A DNA stretch of 64,000 nt from the NCBI RefSeq assembly GCF_963676475.1, contig NZ_OY781106.1, forward strand, positions 1,674,001-1,738,000, written 5' to 3'. Made by a program: the position numbers and the translations under genes. The DNA is from an uncultured Celeribacter sp. GTDB taxonomy: Bacteria; Pseudomonadota; Alphaproteobacteria; Rhodobacterales; Rhodobacteraceae. A model generated the notes under the pieces. It searched no databases. It saw nothing but the letters and a program-made list of their open reading frames with translations, and was not told where the DNA came from. This document shows, piece after piece, positions 27,501 through 36,207 of this stretch (its first letter is position 1; each line of letters opens with the position of its first letter).

Positions 27501-29184
27501 GGGCACGCTCCCCTTCTGGCGCAATCTCGATCACCTGATCCATTCGGGCGATGAGCCGCGCATCATGAGTGGCAACGATCAGGGTCGCGCCGCGATCCGC
27601 CAGCGCCAAAAGCGCCTCGGTCACCCGGTCGGCGGTCTCGAAATCGAGGTCCGCCGTGGGTTCATCCGCCAACACCACGTCGGGGCGTGCGGCCAAGGCG
27701 CGGGCCAGCATGACGCGGCGTGCTTCGCCGCCCGACAGCCCCCCTCCGGTCTCGCCCAGAATGGTCAGTTCGCCCTTCGGCAGCGCTGCGAGCACCTGTT
27801 TCAGGGCCGCGTCGGAGATCAATTCGGCGCTCAAAGGCACACCGAAAGCAATGTTGTGACGCAGCGAGCGGCCGAGGAACATCGGCGCCTGCGGCATCCA
27901 GCCAAGGCGCGCGCGCCAGGCGTCGGCGGTGTCGTCGGACAGCGCCTGCCCCCCGACCTCGACCGTGCCGGAGCTGGGCTGTTCCAACCCTGCCAAAAGC
28001 CGCAACAGCGTGGTCTTGCCCGCCCCTGACGGACCGGAAAGGGCCACCCGCGCGCCGGGGGGGATTTCGGCATCGGGATAGGCGATCAGGCGACTGCCGC
28101 GAGTCACGGAGAGACCCGAGGTGCGTATATGGGCGGGCCCCGCAAGAGGCGAAACCTTGTCGCCGGTGCCCATGAGCGTCTCGGCCTCATGGGCCTGCCA
28201 AGCGTCCAATTCGCCCGCGACAGCCAGCGCTGCGGCTTTGTCATGCCAGGCGGCAGAGAGGTCGCGGAGTGGCTGAAAATAATCCGGAGCCAAGAGCAAA
28301 AGGAAAATCCCGGCCCAAGGCGTGATGCCGCCGCCCCAAGCGCCCCAGCTCAGCTCCCCCAAGAGCGAAAACCCAACCCAGACGGCGACCATCGCGACGC
28401 CCAAAGCGGCGAACAATTCGAGCACGGTCGAGGACAGGAACGCGATGCGCAGCACCGCCATGGTGCGGTCACGCAGATCGTCCGCGGCCTGTTCAAAGCG
28501 CTCGATCAAACGCGGCGCCGCGCCCAGAAGACGGATGTCCGCAAGGGCCGCCAGCCGGTCCACCAACAGATCGCCCAGAGAGCCGATTTCCTGCATCTGG
28601 CGTTCGGAGGCCTCCTTGGCGGCATAACCGACCAGCGCCATGAACACAGGGATCAGTGGCCCGGCAATCACAAAGACCAGCCCGACGGCCCAGCTTTGCC
28701 AAAAGGCAATCGCGAGGATGGCGAAGGGCACGGTCATCACGCGGGTCTGCGCGGGGGCGTAGCGCGTGATATAGGGCAACACCGCGTCGAGTTTTTCGCC
28801 CGCCAGGGCCGCCAGCGCACCGGGGCCACCCAGCGGCGAGGTGCCGAGACTGTTCGCTTCGCGCGCCAAAATCTCCTGCCGTGTCCGGGTGACGATGTTT
28901 TGGCCTGCGCGAAACACCAGGCCTTCGGCGAGGTAATTGAGCAGCAAACGCAGCACGGCAAAGCCCAGAAAGGCGATCACGCCGGTCAGAACCGTGACAC
29001 CACCCTCGCCCGTCAACAGCCGCGCAAACACGCCCGCCACGAAAGCCGCCTGCGGCAACCATAAGAGTGCCGAGAAAGCGGTCATGTAAGACGCCAGTTT
29101 GATCGCGCGGCTTTCCCCGGCCAAGAGCATCTTGAGCCTCTGCCGCTCCGGCGCGACCGGGCGGCGTTTCTTTGGTCGTGTCAT
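27493..29184 (-). CDS. cydD: Thiol reductant ABC exporter subunit CydD
   Basis: CydD is the other half of the heterodimeric CydDC exporter, 563 residues: an N-terminal six-helix transmembrane domain and a C-terminal nucleotide-binding domain. Walker A GPSGAGKTT, signature LSGGEARRVMLARAL and Walker B VVLADEPTADLD are intact. The first residues are basic (MTRPKKRRPVAPERQR). It begins the cydDC operon, divergent from the arsenate operon, with 274 bases between the start codons. Confidence 0.94.
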   Translation of the reverse strand: MTRPKKRRPVAPERQRLKMLLAGESRAIKLASYMTAFSALLWLPQAAFVAGVFARLLTGEGGVTVLTGVIAFLGFAVLRLLLNYLAEGLVFRAGQNIVTRTRQEILAREANSLGTSPLGGPGALAALAGEKLDAVLPYITRYAPAQTRVMTVPFAILAIAFWQSWAVGLVFVIAGPLIPVFMALVGYAAKEASERQMQEIGSLGDLLVDRLAALADIRLLGAAPRLIERFEQAADDLRDRTMAVLRIAFLSSTVLELFAALGVAMVAVWVGFSLLGELSWGAWGGGITPWAGIFLLLLAPDYFQPLRDLSAAWHDKAAALAVAGELDAWQAHEAETLMGTGDKVSPLAGPAHIRTSGLSVTRGSRLIAYPDAEIPPGARVALSGPSGAGKTTLLRLLAGLEQPSSGTVEVGGQALSDDTADAWRARLGWMPQAPMFLGRSLRHNIAFGVPLSAELISDAALKQVLAALPKGELTILGETGGGLSGGEARRVMLARALAARPDVVLADEPTADLDFETADRVTEALLALADRGATLIVATHDARLIARMDQVIEIAPEGERAHG

Positions 29185-29415
29185 GCGCGTGTGATCCCGC
29201 TGTGCTTTATAGGCTGTGCTTTACAGTCTGTGTCCTGTTTTTACAGATCTGCCCTTTGCTGGCACGTTGCGACAAGGGATGCAATCGTATGCCGTCCATG
29301 AGCGGCCTTTCTGCGGCGGGGTGTCTCACCTTGTCCTTACGTCAAAACGGGGTCGCGGGTCCTGTCATGAAAGTTTCACGCCCACTTCGTGGATTTCGGT
29401 TTGGCAGAATCATTT

Positions 29416-29443
29416 ATTTCTATTATTCACGAATTATAGAAAT
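29416..29443. promoter_or_regulatory. Near-perfect 28-base palindrome upstream of the ArsR-ArsC fusion (ArsR operator)
   Basis: ATTTCTAT at 29416-29423 pairs with ATAGAAAT at 29436-29443. The central bases ATTC-ac-GAAT are also palindromic, leaving only one mismatched pair and the centre unpaired. It ends 15 bases before the start codon, so binding by the encoded ArsR domain would block transcription. Confidence 0.85.
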
Positions 29444-29458
29444 ATAAGCGAGTCCCCC

Positions 29459-30274
29459 ATGCCCTATGACACCAGCACAGCGCCCCAAGCCTTCGCCGCC
29501 CTCGGCCACCCCGGACGCCTTTCGGTGTTTCGGCTGTTGATGCGCTTCGCCCCGCGCCCCGTGCGTCCGACGGAAATCGCAGAAGCGCTCGAGATGAAAC
29601 CCAACACTCTGTCGGGCTATCTCTCCGATCTGTCGCAAACCGGGCTGATCACCGCGACCCGCGAGGGACGGTCGCTGTTTTATGGCGTGGACATGGCGCA
29701 GTGCGACGGGCTGGTCAGCTATCTGGTCAACGATTGTTGTCGCGGACGGCCCGAGATGTGTTTGAGCGCCCTGCCGGAGCGCGAGACGCGGCCCTACCGC
29801 GTGCTGTTTCTCTGTTCTGGCAATTCCGCGCGCTCGATCATGGCCGAGGCCCTGTTGAATGAGCTGGGCGCCGGTCGGTTCGAGGCGTTTTCCGCCGGCA
29901 CCCGCCCGAGCACGGAGATCAACCCGCAGACCCGAGCGCTGTTGGAGCGTCACGGGCATCTCACCGCCGGGCTGCATCCGAAAGATGTGACCGAATTCCA
30001 GGGCGAAGGTGCCCCCGATTTCGACTTCACCTTTACCGTCTGCGATCTGGCCGCGAGCGAAGACTGCGCGCCGTGGATCGGTCAGCCTTTGAGCGCGCAT
30101 TGGGGTTTGCCGGACCCGGTGAAAGCCACCGGATCGGAGGCCGAGCGGGCATTGGCGTTCGCGCAGACCTATGACGCGCTGCGCCGCCGGATCGAGGTCT
30201 TCACCGCGCTCCCTATTGAGAAACTCGACCGTCTGTCTTTGCAACAAAAGATCGACGATCTCTCTGACATCTAA
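29459..30274 (+). CDS. ArsR-family repressor fused to arsenate reductase (low-MW phosphatase fold)
   Basis: This is a two-domain protein of 271 residues. The winged-helix ArsR domain (about 8-100) has the recognition helix region PTEIAEALEMKPNTLSGYLS and a cysteine cluster NDCCRGRPEMC (Cys93, Cys94, Cys101) that could bind As(III) to release DNA. The second domain (about 112-260) has the reductase loop CSGNSARS with CX5R at Cys119-Arg125, plus Cys195 and Cys203 as possible resolving cysteines. The start at 29459 is chosen because the open frame upstream to 29216 contains the operator. The gene leads an operon with GAPDH and arsJ, 10 bases before the former. Confidence 0.92.
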   Translation: MPYDTSTAPQAFAALGHPGRLSVFRLLMRFAPRPVRPTEIAEALEMKPNTLSGYLSDLSQTGLITATREGRSLFYGVDMAQCDGLVSYLVNDCCRGRPEMCLSALPERETRPYRVLFLCSGNSARSIMAEALLNELGAGRFEAFSAGTRPSTEINPQTRALLERHGHLTAGLHPKDVTEFQGEGAPDFDFTFTVCDLAASEDCAPWIGQPLSAHWGLPDPVKATGSEAERALAFAQTYDALRRRIEVFTALPIEKLDRLSLQQKIDDLSDI

Positions 30275-30283
30275 GGATTTATC

Positions 30284-31306
30284 ATGGCGAATACTGTCCC
30301 CAAAATTGCCCTGAACGGTCTTGGCCGCATCGGGAAACTCGCGCTTCGGGACCTGTTCGACCGCGGGCTTGGCGAGAACATCGTGCTGATCAACGATCTG
30401 GCAGGCGACCCGGAGCAACATGCGCTGTTGCTGGAATTCGATTCCGTCCACGGGCGCTGGGACGCAGAAATTGCCCATGACGCCGACAGCCTGACCGTGA
30501 ACGGCACGCAGATGAAGCTGACGCGGGAGGCGCGGATCGAGAACCTGCCTTTGCGGGAATTGGGCGTCGACCTGGTGATTGACTGCACCGGCTATTTCAA
30601 GACGGCTGAGCGCATCGCGCCCTATTACAAAGCGGGTGTCAAAAAAGTAGTGGTCTCGGCGCCGGTGAAGGATGGCGGCGCGCTCAATCTCGTCTACGGG
30701 GTGAACAGCGATCTCTACAATCCGGCGACGCATGATCTGGTCACGGCGGCGTCTTGCACCACGAATTGCCTCGCGCCGGTGGTCAAGGTGATTCACGAAA
30801 ACCTCGGCATCAAACATGGCTCAATCACAACAATCCATGACGTGACCAACACCCAGACCATCGTCGACCGCCCCGCCAAGGATATGCGCCGCGCGCGGGC
30901 CGCCTCGATGAACCTGATCCCGACCACCACGGGCTCAGCAACGGCGATCACATTGATCTACCCGGAGCTGAAGGGCCGATTAAATGGCCATGCGGTGCGG
31001 GTGCCTTTGCTCAACGCGTCGATCACCGATTGTGTGTTCGAAGTGGACCGCGAAACGACAGCAGAAGAGGTCAACGCGCTGTTCAAGGCGGCTTCCGAAG
31101 GCGCACTCAAAGGCATCCTCGGCTTTGAGACCCGCCCTTTGGTGTCCACGGATTACGTCAACGACCCGCGCAGCTCCATCGTCGACGCGCAATCAACCAT
31201 GGTGATCAACGGCACGCAGGTGAAAATCTACGCCTGGTATGACAATGAATGGGGCTATGCCTGCCGCCTCGCGGACATTGCCCGCATGGTTGCGAGTGCC
31301 ATGTGA
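30284..31306 (+). CDS. ArsJ-associated glyceraldehyde-3-phosphate dehydrogenase
   Basis: This 340-residue GAPDH homologue has the NAD-binding motif NGLGRIG (11-17) and catalytic Cys158 in ASCTTNCLAPV. In this operon class it is thought to use arsenate instead of phosphate, yielding 1-arseno-3-phosphoglycerate, which ArsJ exports. The proof for this is context: it lies between an ArsR-ArsC fusion and arsJ, starts 10 bases after the former and overlaps the latter by one base in TGATG. A glycolytic role alone would not explain the placement. Confidence 0.9.
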   Translation: MANTVPKIALNGLGRIGKLALRDLFDRGLGENIVLINDLAGDPEQHALLLEFDSVHGRWDAEIAHDADSLTVNGTQMKLTREARIENLPLRELGVDLVIDCTGYFKTAERIAPYYKAGVKKVVVSAPVKDGGALNLVYGVNSDLYNPATHDLVTAASCTTNCLAPVVKVIHENLGIKHGSITTIHDVTNTQTIVDRPAKDMRRARAASMNLIPTTTGSATAITLIYPELKGRLNGHAVRVPLLNASITDCVFEVDRETTAEEVNALFKAASEGALKGILGFETRPLVSTDYVNDPRSSIVDAQSTMVINGTQVKIYAWYDNEWGYACRLADIARMVASAM

Positions 31307-32580
31307 TGACCACAGCGTCAGCGGAAAATCCCTTACGCGCCTATATGGCCGTCACGGCGGCCTATTGGGCCTTCATGCTCTCAGATGGCGCTTTGCGGAT
31401 GCTGGTGCTGTTGCATTTCAACGGGCTGGGGTTTTCGCCGATCCAACTGGCGTATCTGTTCCTGTTCTACGAAATCGCGGGCATCGTCACCAACCTCTCC
31501 GCAGGCTGGCTGGCGGCACGTTTCGGTTTGACCTCAACACTTTACGCGGGACTTGTCATCCAGATCGGCGCCCTCGCCGCCTTGGCCGGGCTTGATCCCG
31601 CATGGTCGGTGTCGGCCTCCGTGATCTACGTCATGGCGGTACAAGGCGCCTCTGGCGTCGCGAAAGACCTCGCCAAAATGTCGTCAAAATCGGCGGTCAA
31701 AATCCTCGCCCCGAAAGGCGACGGCAGTCTCTTCAAATGGGTCGCCGTGCTCACCGGATCGAAAAACGCGGTCAAGGGCTTTGGCTTTTTCCTCGGGGCC
31801 GCACTCCTGGCGCTCGCAGGTTTCAAGGCCGCGGTCTGGGGCATGGCTTTGGTCCTTGCCATGATCCTCGTGGCCGTAGCCATCTTCATGCCGAAAGGCC
31901 TGCCGACCGGCAAGAAAGGCACCAAAATCTCCGCGATCTGGTCGAAGGATCGCCGCATAAACCAATTGTCCCTCGCCCGCATGTTCCTCTTCGGCGCCCG
32001 CGATGTCTGGTTCGTCGTCGGCATCCCGATCTATTTCAAAGCGATCTTCTCCGACGGCACCCCCGAAGGCGCACGTCAGGCGTTTTTCATCGTCGGTGCT
32101 TTCATGGCGCTCTGGATTATCGGCTATGGCTTTGTCCAGGGCATCGCGCCCAGGTTCCTCAAAGGTGCCGCCGGAGACGACGCGACCGGTGCGCGGATGG
32201 CCGTCAAATGGGTCGGGCTTCTGACGCCCATCCCCTTTGTGCTGGCCGCGCTCGCCTTGATCTCTGGCGCGCCGACACTTTGGCTGACGATCTCCTTGGT
32301 CGCGGGGCTCTTGCTCTTCGGCTTTGTCTTTGCTGTGAATTCCTCGGTGCATTCCTACCTCATCCTCGCCTTCTCCGGTGAGGACCGTGTGACGATGGAT
32401 GTGGGCTTCTACTATATGGCCAATGCGGCGGGGCGGCTTTTGGGCACGCTTTTGTCCGGCCTCTCCTATCAGCTCGGCGGACTTTGGCTTTGCCTCGCAA
32501 CTGCTGGCATAATGGCGGGGCTGAGCTTTCTCTCCGCGCGCGGCTTGGATCGGAGCATGGATCGACATTCGTCGCATTGA
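31306..32580 (+). CDS. arsJ: Organoarsenical efflux MFS transporter ArsJ
   Basis: ArsJ is a major facilitator permease that exports 1-arseno-3-phosphoglycerate made by the adjacent GAPDH. The 424-residue protein has about 12 transmembrane helices and the typical opening NPLRAYMAVTAAYWAFMLSDGALRMLVLLHFN. The start at 31306 overlaps the GAPDH stop (TGATG) and gives a short N-terminus. Together with the first two genes this is a complete arsenate resistance operon that does not need ArsB or ACR3. Confidence 0.93.
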   Translation: MTTASAENPLRAYMAVTAAYWAFMLSDGALRMLVLLHFNGLGFSPIQLAYLFLFYEIAGIVTNLSAGWLAARFGLTSTLYAGLVIQIGALAALAGLDPAWSVSASVIYVMAVQGASGVAKDLAKMSSKSAVKILAPKGDGSLFKWVAVLTGSKNAVKGFGFFLGAALLALAGFKAAVWGMALVLAMILVAVAIFMPKGLPTGKKGTKISAIWSKDRRINQLSLARMFLFGARDVWFVVGIPIYFKAIFSDGTPEGARQAFFIVGAFMALWIIGYGFVQGIAPRFLKGAAGDDATGARMAVKWVGLLTPIPFVLAALALISGAPTLWLTISLVAGLLLFGFVFAVNSSVHSYLILAFSGEDRVTMDVGFYYMANAAGRLLGTLLSGLSYQLGGLWLCLATAGIMAGLSFLSARGLDRSMDRHSSH

Positions 32581-32801
32581 CGGGTAAAAACCTGACCGAA
32601 AGGTCTGAAAATATGGGAAAATTCCTGAATAACTTTGCAGCAGAGCACGTAGAATGCGTAGTTTGCAGAGTTTTTCCGCAATTTTGCAAAGCAAACTGAC
32701 TCCTGTCGAAAAAGGGGGTTTACCAAAGGGGAAGCGGACGCTTATCACTCTGCGCCAAAGCTATGACGCCGATCCAACCGGCACTCTGTGGAGGAGACCC
32801 C

Positions 32802-33350
32802 ATGACCACGCGCGACATCACCCTGATTGCCTTGTTTGCGGCCCTGACCGCCGTAATGGCCGTTTTCCCGCCGATTGCCCTGCCGATTTTGCCGGTGCCG
32901 ATCACGGCGCAGTCTTTGGGTGTCATGCTCGCAGGCGGCATCCTCGGCGCGAAACGTGGCGGTCTGGCGATCCTTTTGCTGTTGGTGCTCGTCGCCATCG
33001 GCCTGCCGCTTTTGTCCGGCGGGCGCGGCGGACTTTCGGTGTTCTTCGGCCCGACCGCAGGCTTCCTTTTGGGCTGGCTTGTCGCCGCTTTCGTGATCGG
33101 CTGGTTGACCGAGAAATACTGGGACGGGCTGTCTTTCGTCTCCGCCACGCTGATCTGTGTGGTCGGCGGCATCGGCGTGCTGTATGCCATCGGCATTCCG
33201 GGCATCAGCCTCATGGCGGGCGTGCCGATTTCCAAGGCCTTCATGGGCTCCGTGACCTTCATCCCCGGTGACATCGTCAAGGCGCTGGTCGCCGCCGCCG
33301 TCATGGTCACGGTCAAGAAATCCTACCCGATCATCGGACAAGCCGCCTGA
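32802..33350 (+). CDS. bioY: Biotin ECF transporter substrate-binding subunit BioY
   Basis: BioY is the integral-membrane biotin-binding S-component, 182 residues with six hydrophobic segments. Family motifs visible are PILPVPITAQSLGVMLAGG and the GGRGGLSVFFGPTAGFLLGW loop. The start at 32802 is preceded by GGAGGAGACCCC, while a frame to 32763 lacks this. It is followed by bioM in a TGATG overlap. The 221 bases before it hold no recognised BioR box. Confidence 0.93.
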   Translation: MTTRDITLIALFAALTAVMAVFPPIALPILPVPITAQSLGVMLAGGILGAKRGGLAILLLLVLVAIGLPLLSGGRGGLSVFFGPTAGFLLGWLVAAFVIGWLTEKYWDGLSFVSATLICVVGGIGVLYAIGIPGISLMAGVPISKAFMGSVTFIPGDIVKALVAAAVMVTVKKSYPIIGQAA

Positions 33351-34027
33351 TGACTATGCGCTTCGACAGGGTCTCCGTGACCAAAGGCACACGCGAAATC
33401 CTGTCGGAGATCACTTTGGAGCTGACCGAGAACCGCATTGGCGTGATCGGCAACAACGGCTCGGGGAAAAGCACGTTTCTCCGGCTTTTCAACGGGCTAG
33501 AAAAACCCTCTTCCGGCACAGTACAATTTGGGGACACCGAAGACGACTTGCGCCGTCATGTCGGCTTTATGTTCCAGAACCCCGACAATCAGATCGTTTA
33601 TCCGCTGGTCGAAGAAGATCTGGCCTTTGGCCTCAAATCCCGCAAATTGCCGAAACCCGAGGTTGCCGCGCGTATCGAGCGTGTGCTCAGCGACCTGTCG
33701 CTCACCCATCTCAAGGGCCGCCTGACGCATCAACTTTCGGGCGGCGAGAAACAGATGGTCGCGCTCGCGGGTGTGCTGGTGACCGAGCCCGAAATGATCG
33801 TCTTCGACGAACCGACCACGCTTTTGGACCTGCGCAACAAGATGCAATTCATGCGCGTGCTCGCCACCCTGCCCCAACCCGCCGTGGTGGTCTCGCATGA
33901 CCTCGATCTGCTCGCGGGGTTCGACCGCGTGCTGCATATCGCCGAGGGCGGCATCTACGCCGACGGCACACCCGAAGAGGTCATCCCCGCCTACCGGAAA
34001 CTCTGCGAAGACCTGGGCGGATGCTGA
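33350..34027 (+). CDS. bioM: Biotin ECF transporter ATPase BioM
   Basis: BioM is the cytosolic ATP-binding subunit driving the ECF biotin importer, 225 residues. Walker A GNNGSGKST, signature LSGGEKQMVALAGVL and Walker B EMIVFDEPTTLLDL are present, and the protein is of CbiO/EcfA type. It overlaps bioY by one base and bioN by seven, indicating tight coupling. Confidence 0.93.
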   Translation: MTMRFDRVSVTKGTREILSEITLELTENRIGVIGNNGSGKSTFLRLFNGLEKPSSGTVQFGDTEDDLRRHVGFMFQNPDNQIVYPLVEEDLAFGLKSRKLPKPEVAARIERVLSDLSLTHLKGRLTHQLSGGEKQMVALAGVLVTEPEMIVFDEPTTLLDLRNKMQFMRVLATLPQPAVVVSHDLDLLAGFDRVLHIAEGGIYADGTPEEVIPAYRKLCEDLGGC

Positions 34028-34614
34028 CGGACCTCTACATCCCCGGCGACAGCGCGTTGCACCGCGCGCGTCCGGCGTGGAAACTGGCGCTGCTGTTTCT
34101 CTATTGCACGGCGCTTTTTGTCGTCACGCATCCGGTCGTGCTGACGCTCGGAGTTTTGCTCGTCGCGCTTGGCTATGGCGCAGCCGGTCTCAGCCCCCGC
34201 GACGCCTTGACCGCAATCCGTCCGGCGCTCATCGTCCTTGCGATCATCTTCGCCGCCCAGCTCTGGCTCGCGGGTCTCACTATGGCAATCTATGTCACGC
34301 TGCGGCTCATGGCACTTCTGATGGCCGCCGCTTTGGTGACCTATACGACTCGCGCCAGCGAGTTCACCGAGGGCATCATGGCGCTTTTGTCTCGTGCGCC
34401 CGCGTGGGTGCCCAAGGACAAGATCGCGCTCGCCATGTCTCTGGTCTGGCGGTTCATCCCGCTGATCCGCGCGCAATTCGACGAGGTCCGCGAGGCGCAG
34501 CGCGCGCGTGGGTTGGAGCGCAACATGTTGGCGCTGGTGGTGCCTTTGGTCGTGCGAACGCTCAAGACCGCCGATGAGGTCGCGGAGGCGATCACCGCGC
34601 GGTCTCTGGACTAA
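34021..34614 (+). CDS. bioN: Biotin ECF transporter transmembrane subunit BioN
   Basis: BioN is the T-component linking BioM to BioY, 197 residues with about four to five helices and a C-terminal coupling region. The Ala-Arg-Gly signature ARG appears in EAQRARGLERNML, typical of EcfT/BioN coupling helices. The gene ends convergently against the IclR regulator, with a 4-base overlap of stop codons. Confidence 0.92.
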   Translation: MLTDLYIPGDSALHRARPAWKLALLFLYCTALFVVTHPVVLTLGVLLVALGYGAAGLSPRDALTAIRPALIVLAIIFAAQLWLAGLTMAIYVTLRLMALLMAAALVTYTTRASEFTEGIMALLSRAPAWVPKDKIALAMSLVWRFIPLIRAQFDEVREAQRARGLERNMLALVVPLVVRTLKTADEVAEAITARSLD

Positions 34615-35381
34615 AGCACCCGCCTCAGCCCCGATTGCACTTTCAACAGCCGCGGCAGGTAGGTCGGCACCAAAGCATGCGCCTTATCCTGCGTCGCGGC
34701 CATGCCGGTGTTGAGCGCGGCGACGATTTTACCATGCCCATCGACCAGCGGCACGGCGATGGAGCGCAGCCCGATCTCCACCTCCTGATCGTTGATCGCA
34801 TAGCCTTGGGCATGCGCCTCTTCGATCCGCTTCATGACCTCCTCCGGGTCGGTGACGCTGAACTTCGTGCGCGGCGACAGGTCGGAGGCCTCGACAATCG
34901 CGCGGGCTTCGGTGACAGGCAAAGCGCCCAACAGGATGCGCCCCATCGAGGTGCAATGCGCCGGCAAACGCGAGCCGGGCATCAACCCGATGGACATCAC
35001 CCGCTTCTGCGCCGCGCGCGCGAGATAGACAATCTCTGTGCCATCGAGGATCGACACGGAACAACTCTGGCCGATCTGTTCGGTCAGTTGATCGAGCCAG
35101 GGCTGCACGATCTGCGGCAGAGGCAGGGACGAGATCGCCCCCATCCCCAACCGCAAGGTGCGCGGCGTGAGCGTGAAAAACTTGCCGTCGTAATCCGCGT
35201 AACCTTCGGCGTGCAGCGTCAAAAGACAGCGCCGCGAAGTGGCCCGGTCAAGCCCGGTCATTTTGGACACATCGGTGATCGACAGCTTCGGCGCCTCGGC
35301 CCCGAAACATTCGAGAACCCGCAGGCCTTTTGCCAAAGATGAGATGGTATCGGAGGATTTGTTCGTCGTTTTGTTCACCAT
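34611..35381 (-). CDS. IclR-family regulator (PcaR/PobR-type) of beta-ketoadipate genes
   Basis: This 256-residue regulator has an N-terminal winged helix (about 15-75, with SITDVSKMTGLDRATSRRCL) and a C-terminal effector-binding IclR domain (about 85-250, with AHCTSMGRILLGAL). It is divergent from pcaIJF, 106 bases away, so it probably senses beta-ketoadipate or a related pathway intermediate and activates these genes. The start at 35381 (MVNKTT) is preferred to a longer frame that would extend across the divergent operator. A PcaU/PobR-like assignment is equally possible. Confidence 0.88.
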   Translation of the reverse strand: MVNKTTNKSSDTISSLAKGLRVLECFGAEAPKLSITDVSKMTGLDRATSRRCLLTLHAEGYADYDGKFFTLTPRTLRLGMGAISSLPLPQIVQPWLDQLTEQIGQSCSVSILDGTEIVYLARAAQKRVMSIGLMPGSRLPAHCTSMGRILLGALPVTEARAIVEASDLSPRTKFSVTDPEEVMKRIEEAHAQGYAINDQEVEIGLRSIAVPLVDGHGKIVAALNTGMAATQDKAHALVPTYLPRLLKVQSGLRRVL

Positions 35382-35408
35382 GCGAACGACTTTTCGCAAT
35401 ATCCGAAC
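35373..35408. promoter_or_regulatory. IclR-type operator candidates between regulator and pcaI
   Basis: GTTCACCATGCGAAC (35373-35387) is an inverted GTTC-N7-GAAC. TTCG-N7-CGAA (35393-35407) is a second inverted repeat; read on the minus strand it resembles the GTTCG-GATAAT-CGCAC operators described for PcaU/PobR-type IclR regulators. The first overlaps the regulator's start codon, which would fit autoregulation. Confidence 0.55.
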
Positions 35409-35487
35409 AAATGTCAAGATGCGCACAAAATGACTCGTCGTCACCAAAACGAAAGTCTACATCCAAACGCATAATCTGGAGGATTTC

Positions 35488-36207
35488 ATGGACAAAACCA
35501 TCACAACCCCGGCCGAGGCGGTCGCGGATATCCCCGATGGCGCTGAGGTGATGATCGGCGGTTTCGGCGGCTCCGGCGCGCCGATCGAGCTGATCCACGC
35601 ACTGATCGACCGTTTCCGCGCCACCGGAAGCCCGAAAAACATCACCGTGATCAACAACAACGCGGGCAACGGCTATATCGGCATCGCCGCGATGATCAAG
35701 GCGGGTATGGTCAAGAAAATGATCTGCTCCTTCCCGCGGTCGTCCAATGCCGAAGCCTTCAACGAGAAATTCCTCGCAGGCGAGATCGAGCTGGAACTCG
35801 TGCCGCAGGGCACATTGGCCGAACGCATCCGTGCCGCGGGGGCTGGCATCCCGGCGTTCTACACGCCGACGTCCTTCGGCACAGAACTGGCCGAGGGCAA
35901 GCCCACCGAAGAGTTCGACGGCAAAATGTATGTCCGCGAGCGCTGGCTGAAGGCCGATTTCGCGCTGATCAAGGGCCAGATGGGCGATACGGTCGGCAAC
36001 ATGACCTACCGCATGGCAGGCCGCAACTTTAACCCACTGATGGCAATGGCCGCCGCCAAAACCATCGCGCAGGTCTCTGAGCTGGGTGAGCCGGGGTCGA
36101 TTGATCCGCAACAGGTGATCACCCCCGGCATTTTCGTGGACGCCATCGTAGAAGTTGCACAACCTCAACAAGAAGAAGTGCTCGTGCGCACGGGAGTGGT
36201 CTATTGA
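35488..36207 (+). CDS. pcaI: 3-oxoadipate CoA-transferase subunit A (PcaI)
   Basis: PcaI forms a heterodimer with PcaJ and moves CoA from succinyl-CoA to 3-oxoadipate. The 239-residue protein shows the alpha-subunit glycine-rich segment VMIGGFGGSGAPIELIHAL and the later NNAGNGYIGIAAMIKAGMVKKM. Its start has GGAGG at proper distance. It overlaps pcaJ by one base (TGATG). The adjacent IclR gene and pcaF support the assignment over a generic acetate CoA-transferase. Confidence 0.93.
   Translation: MDKTITTPAEAVADIPDGAEVMIGGFGGSGAPIELIHALIDRFRATGSPKNITVINNNAGNGYIGIAAMIKAGMVKKMICSFPRSSNAEAFNEKFLAGEIELELVPQGTLAERIRAAGAGIPAFYTPTSFGTELAEGKPTEEFDGKMYVRERWLKADFALIKGQMGDTVGNMTYRMAGRNFNPLMAMAAAKTIAQVSELGEPGSIDPQQVITPGIFVDAIVEVAQPQQEEVLVRTGVVY

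Noticed and set aside
29216..29458. A longer N-terminus for the ArsR-ArsC fusion
   Set aside because: The region contains the operator palindrome and encodes non-conserved residues; ArsR-type N-termini begin with the MPYDTSTAPQ stretch.
32581..32801. A BioR binding site (TTATCTATAA type) in front of bioYMN
   Set aside because: Only a weak TTATC-like match was seen; no convincing palindrome.
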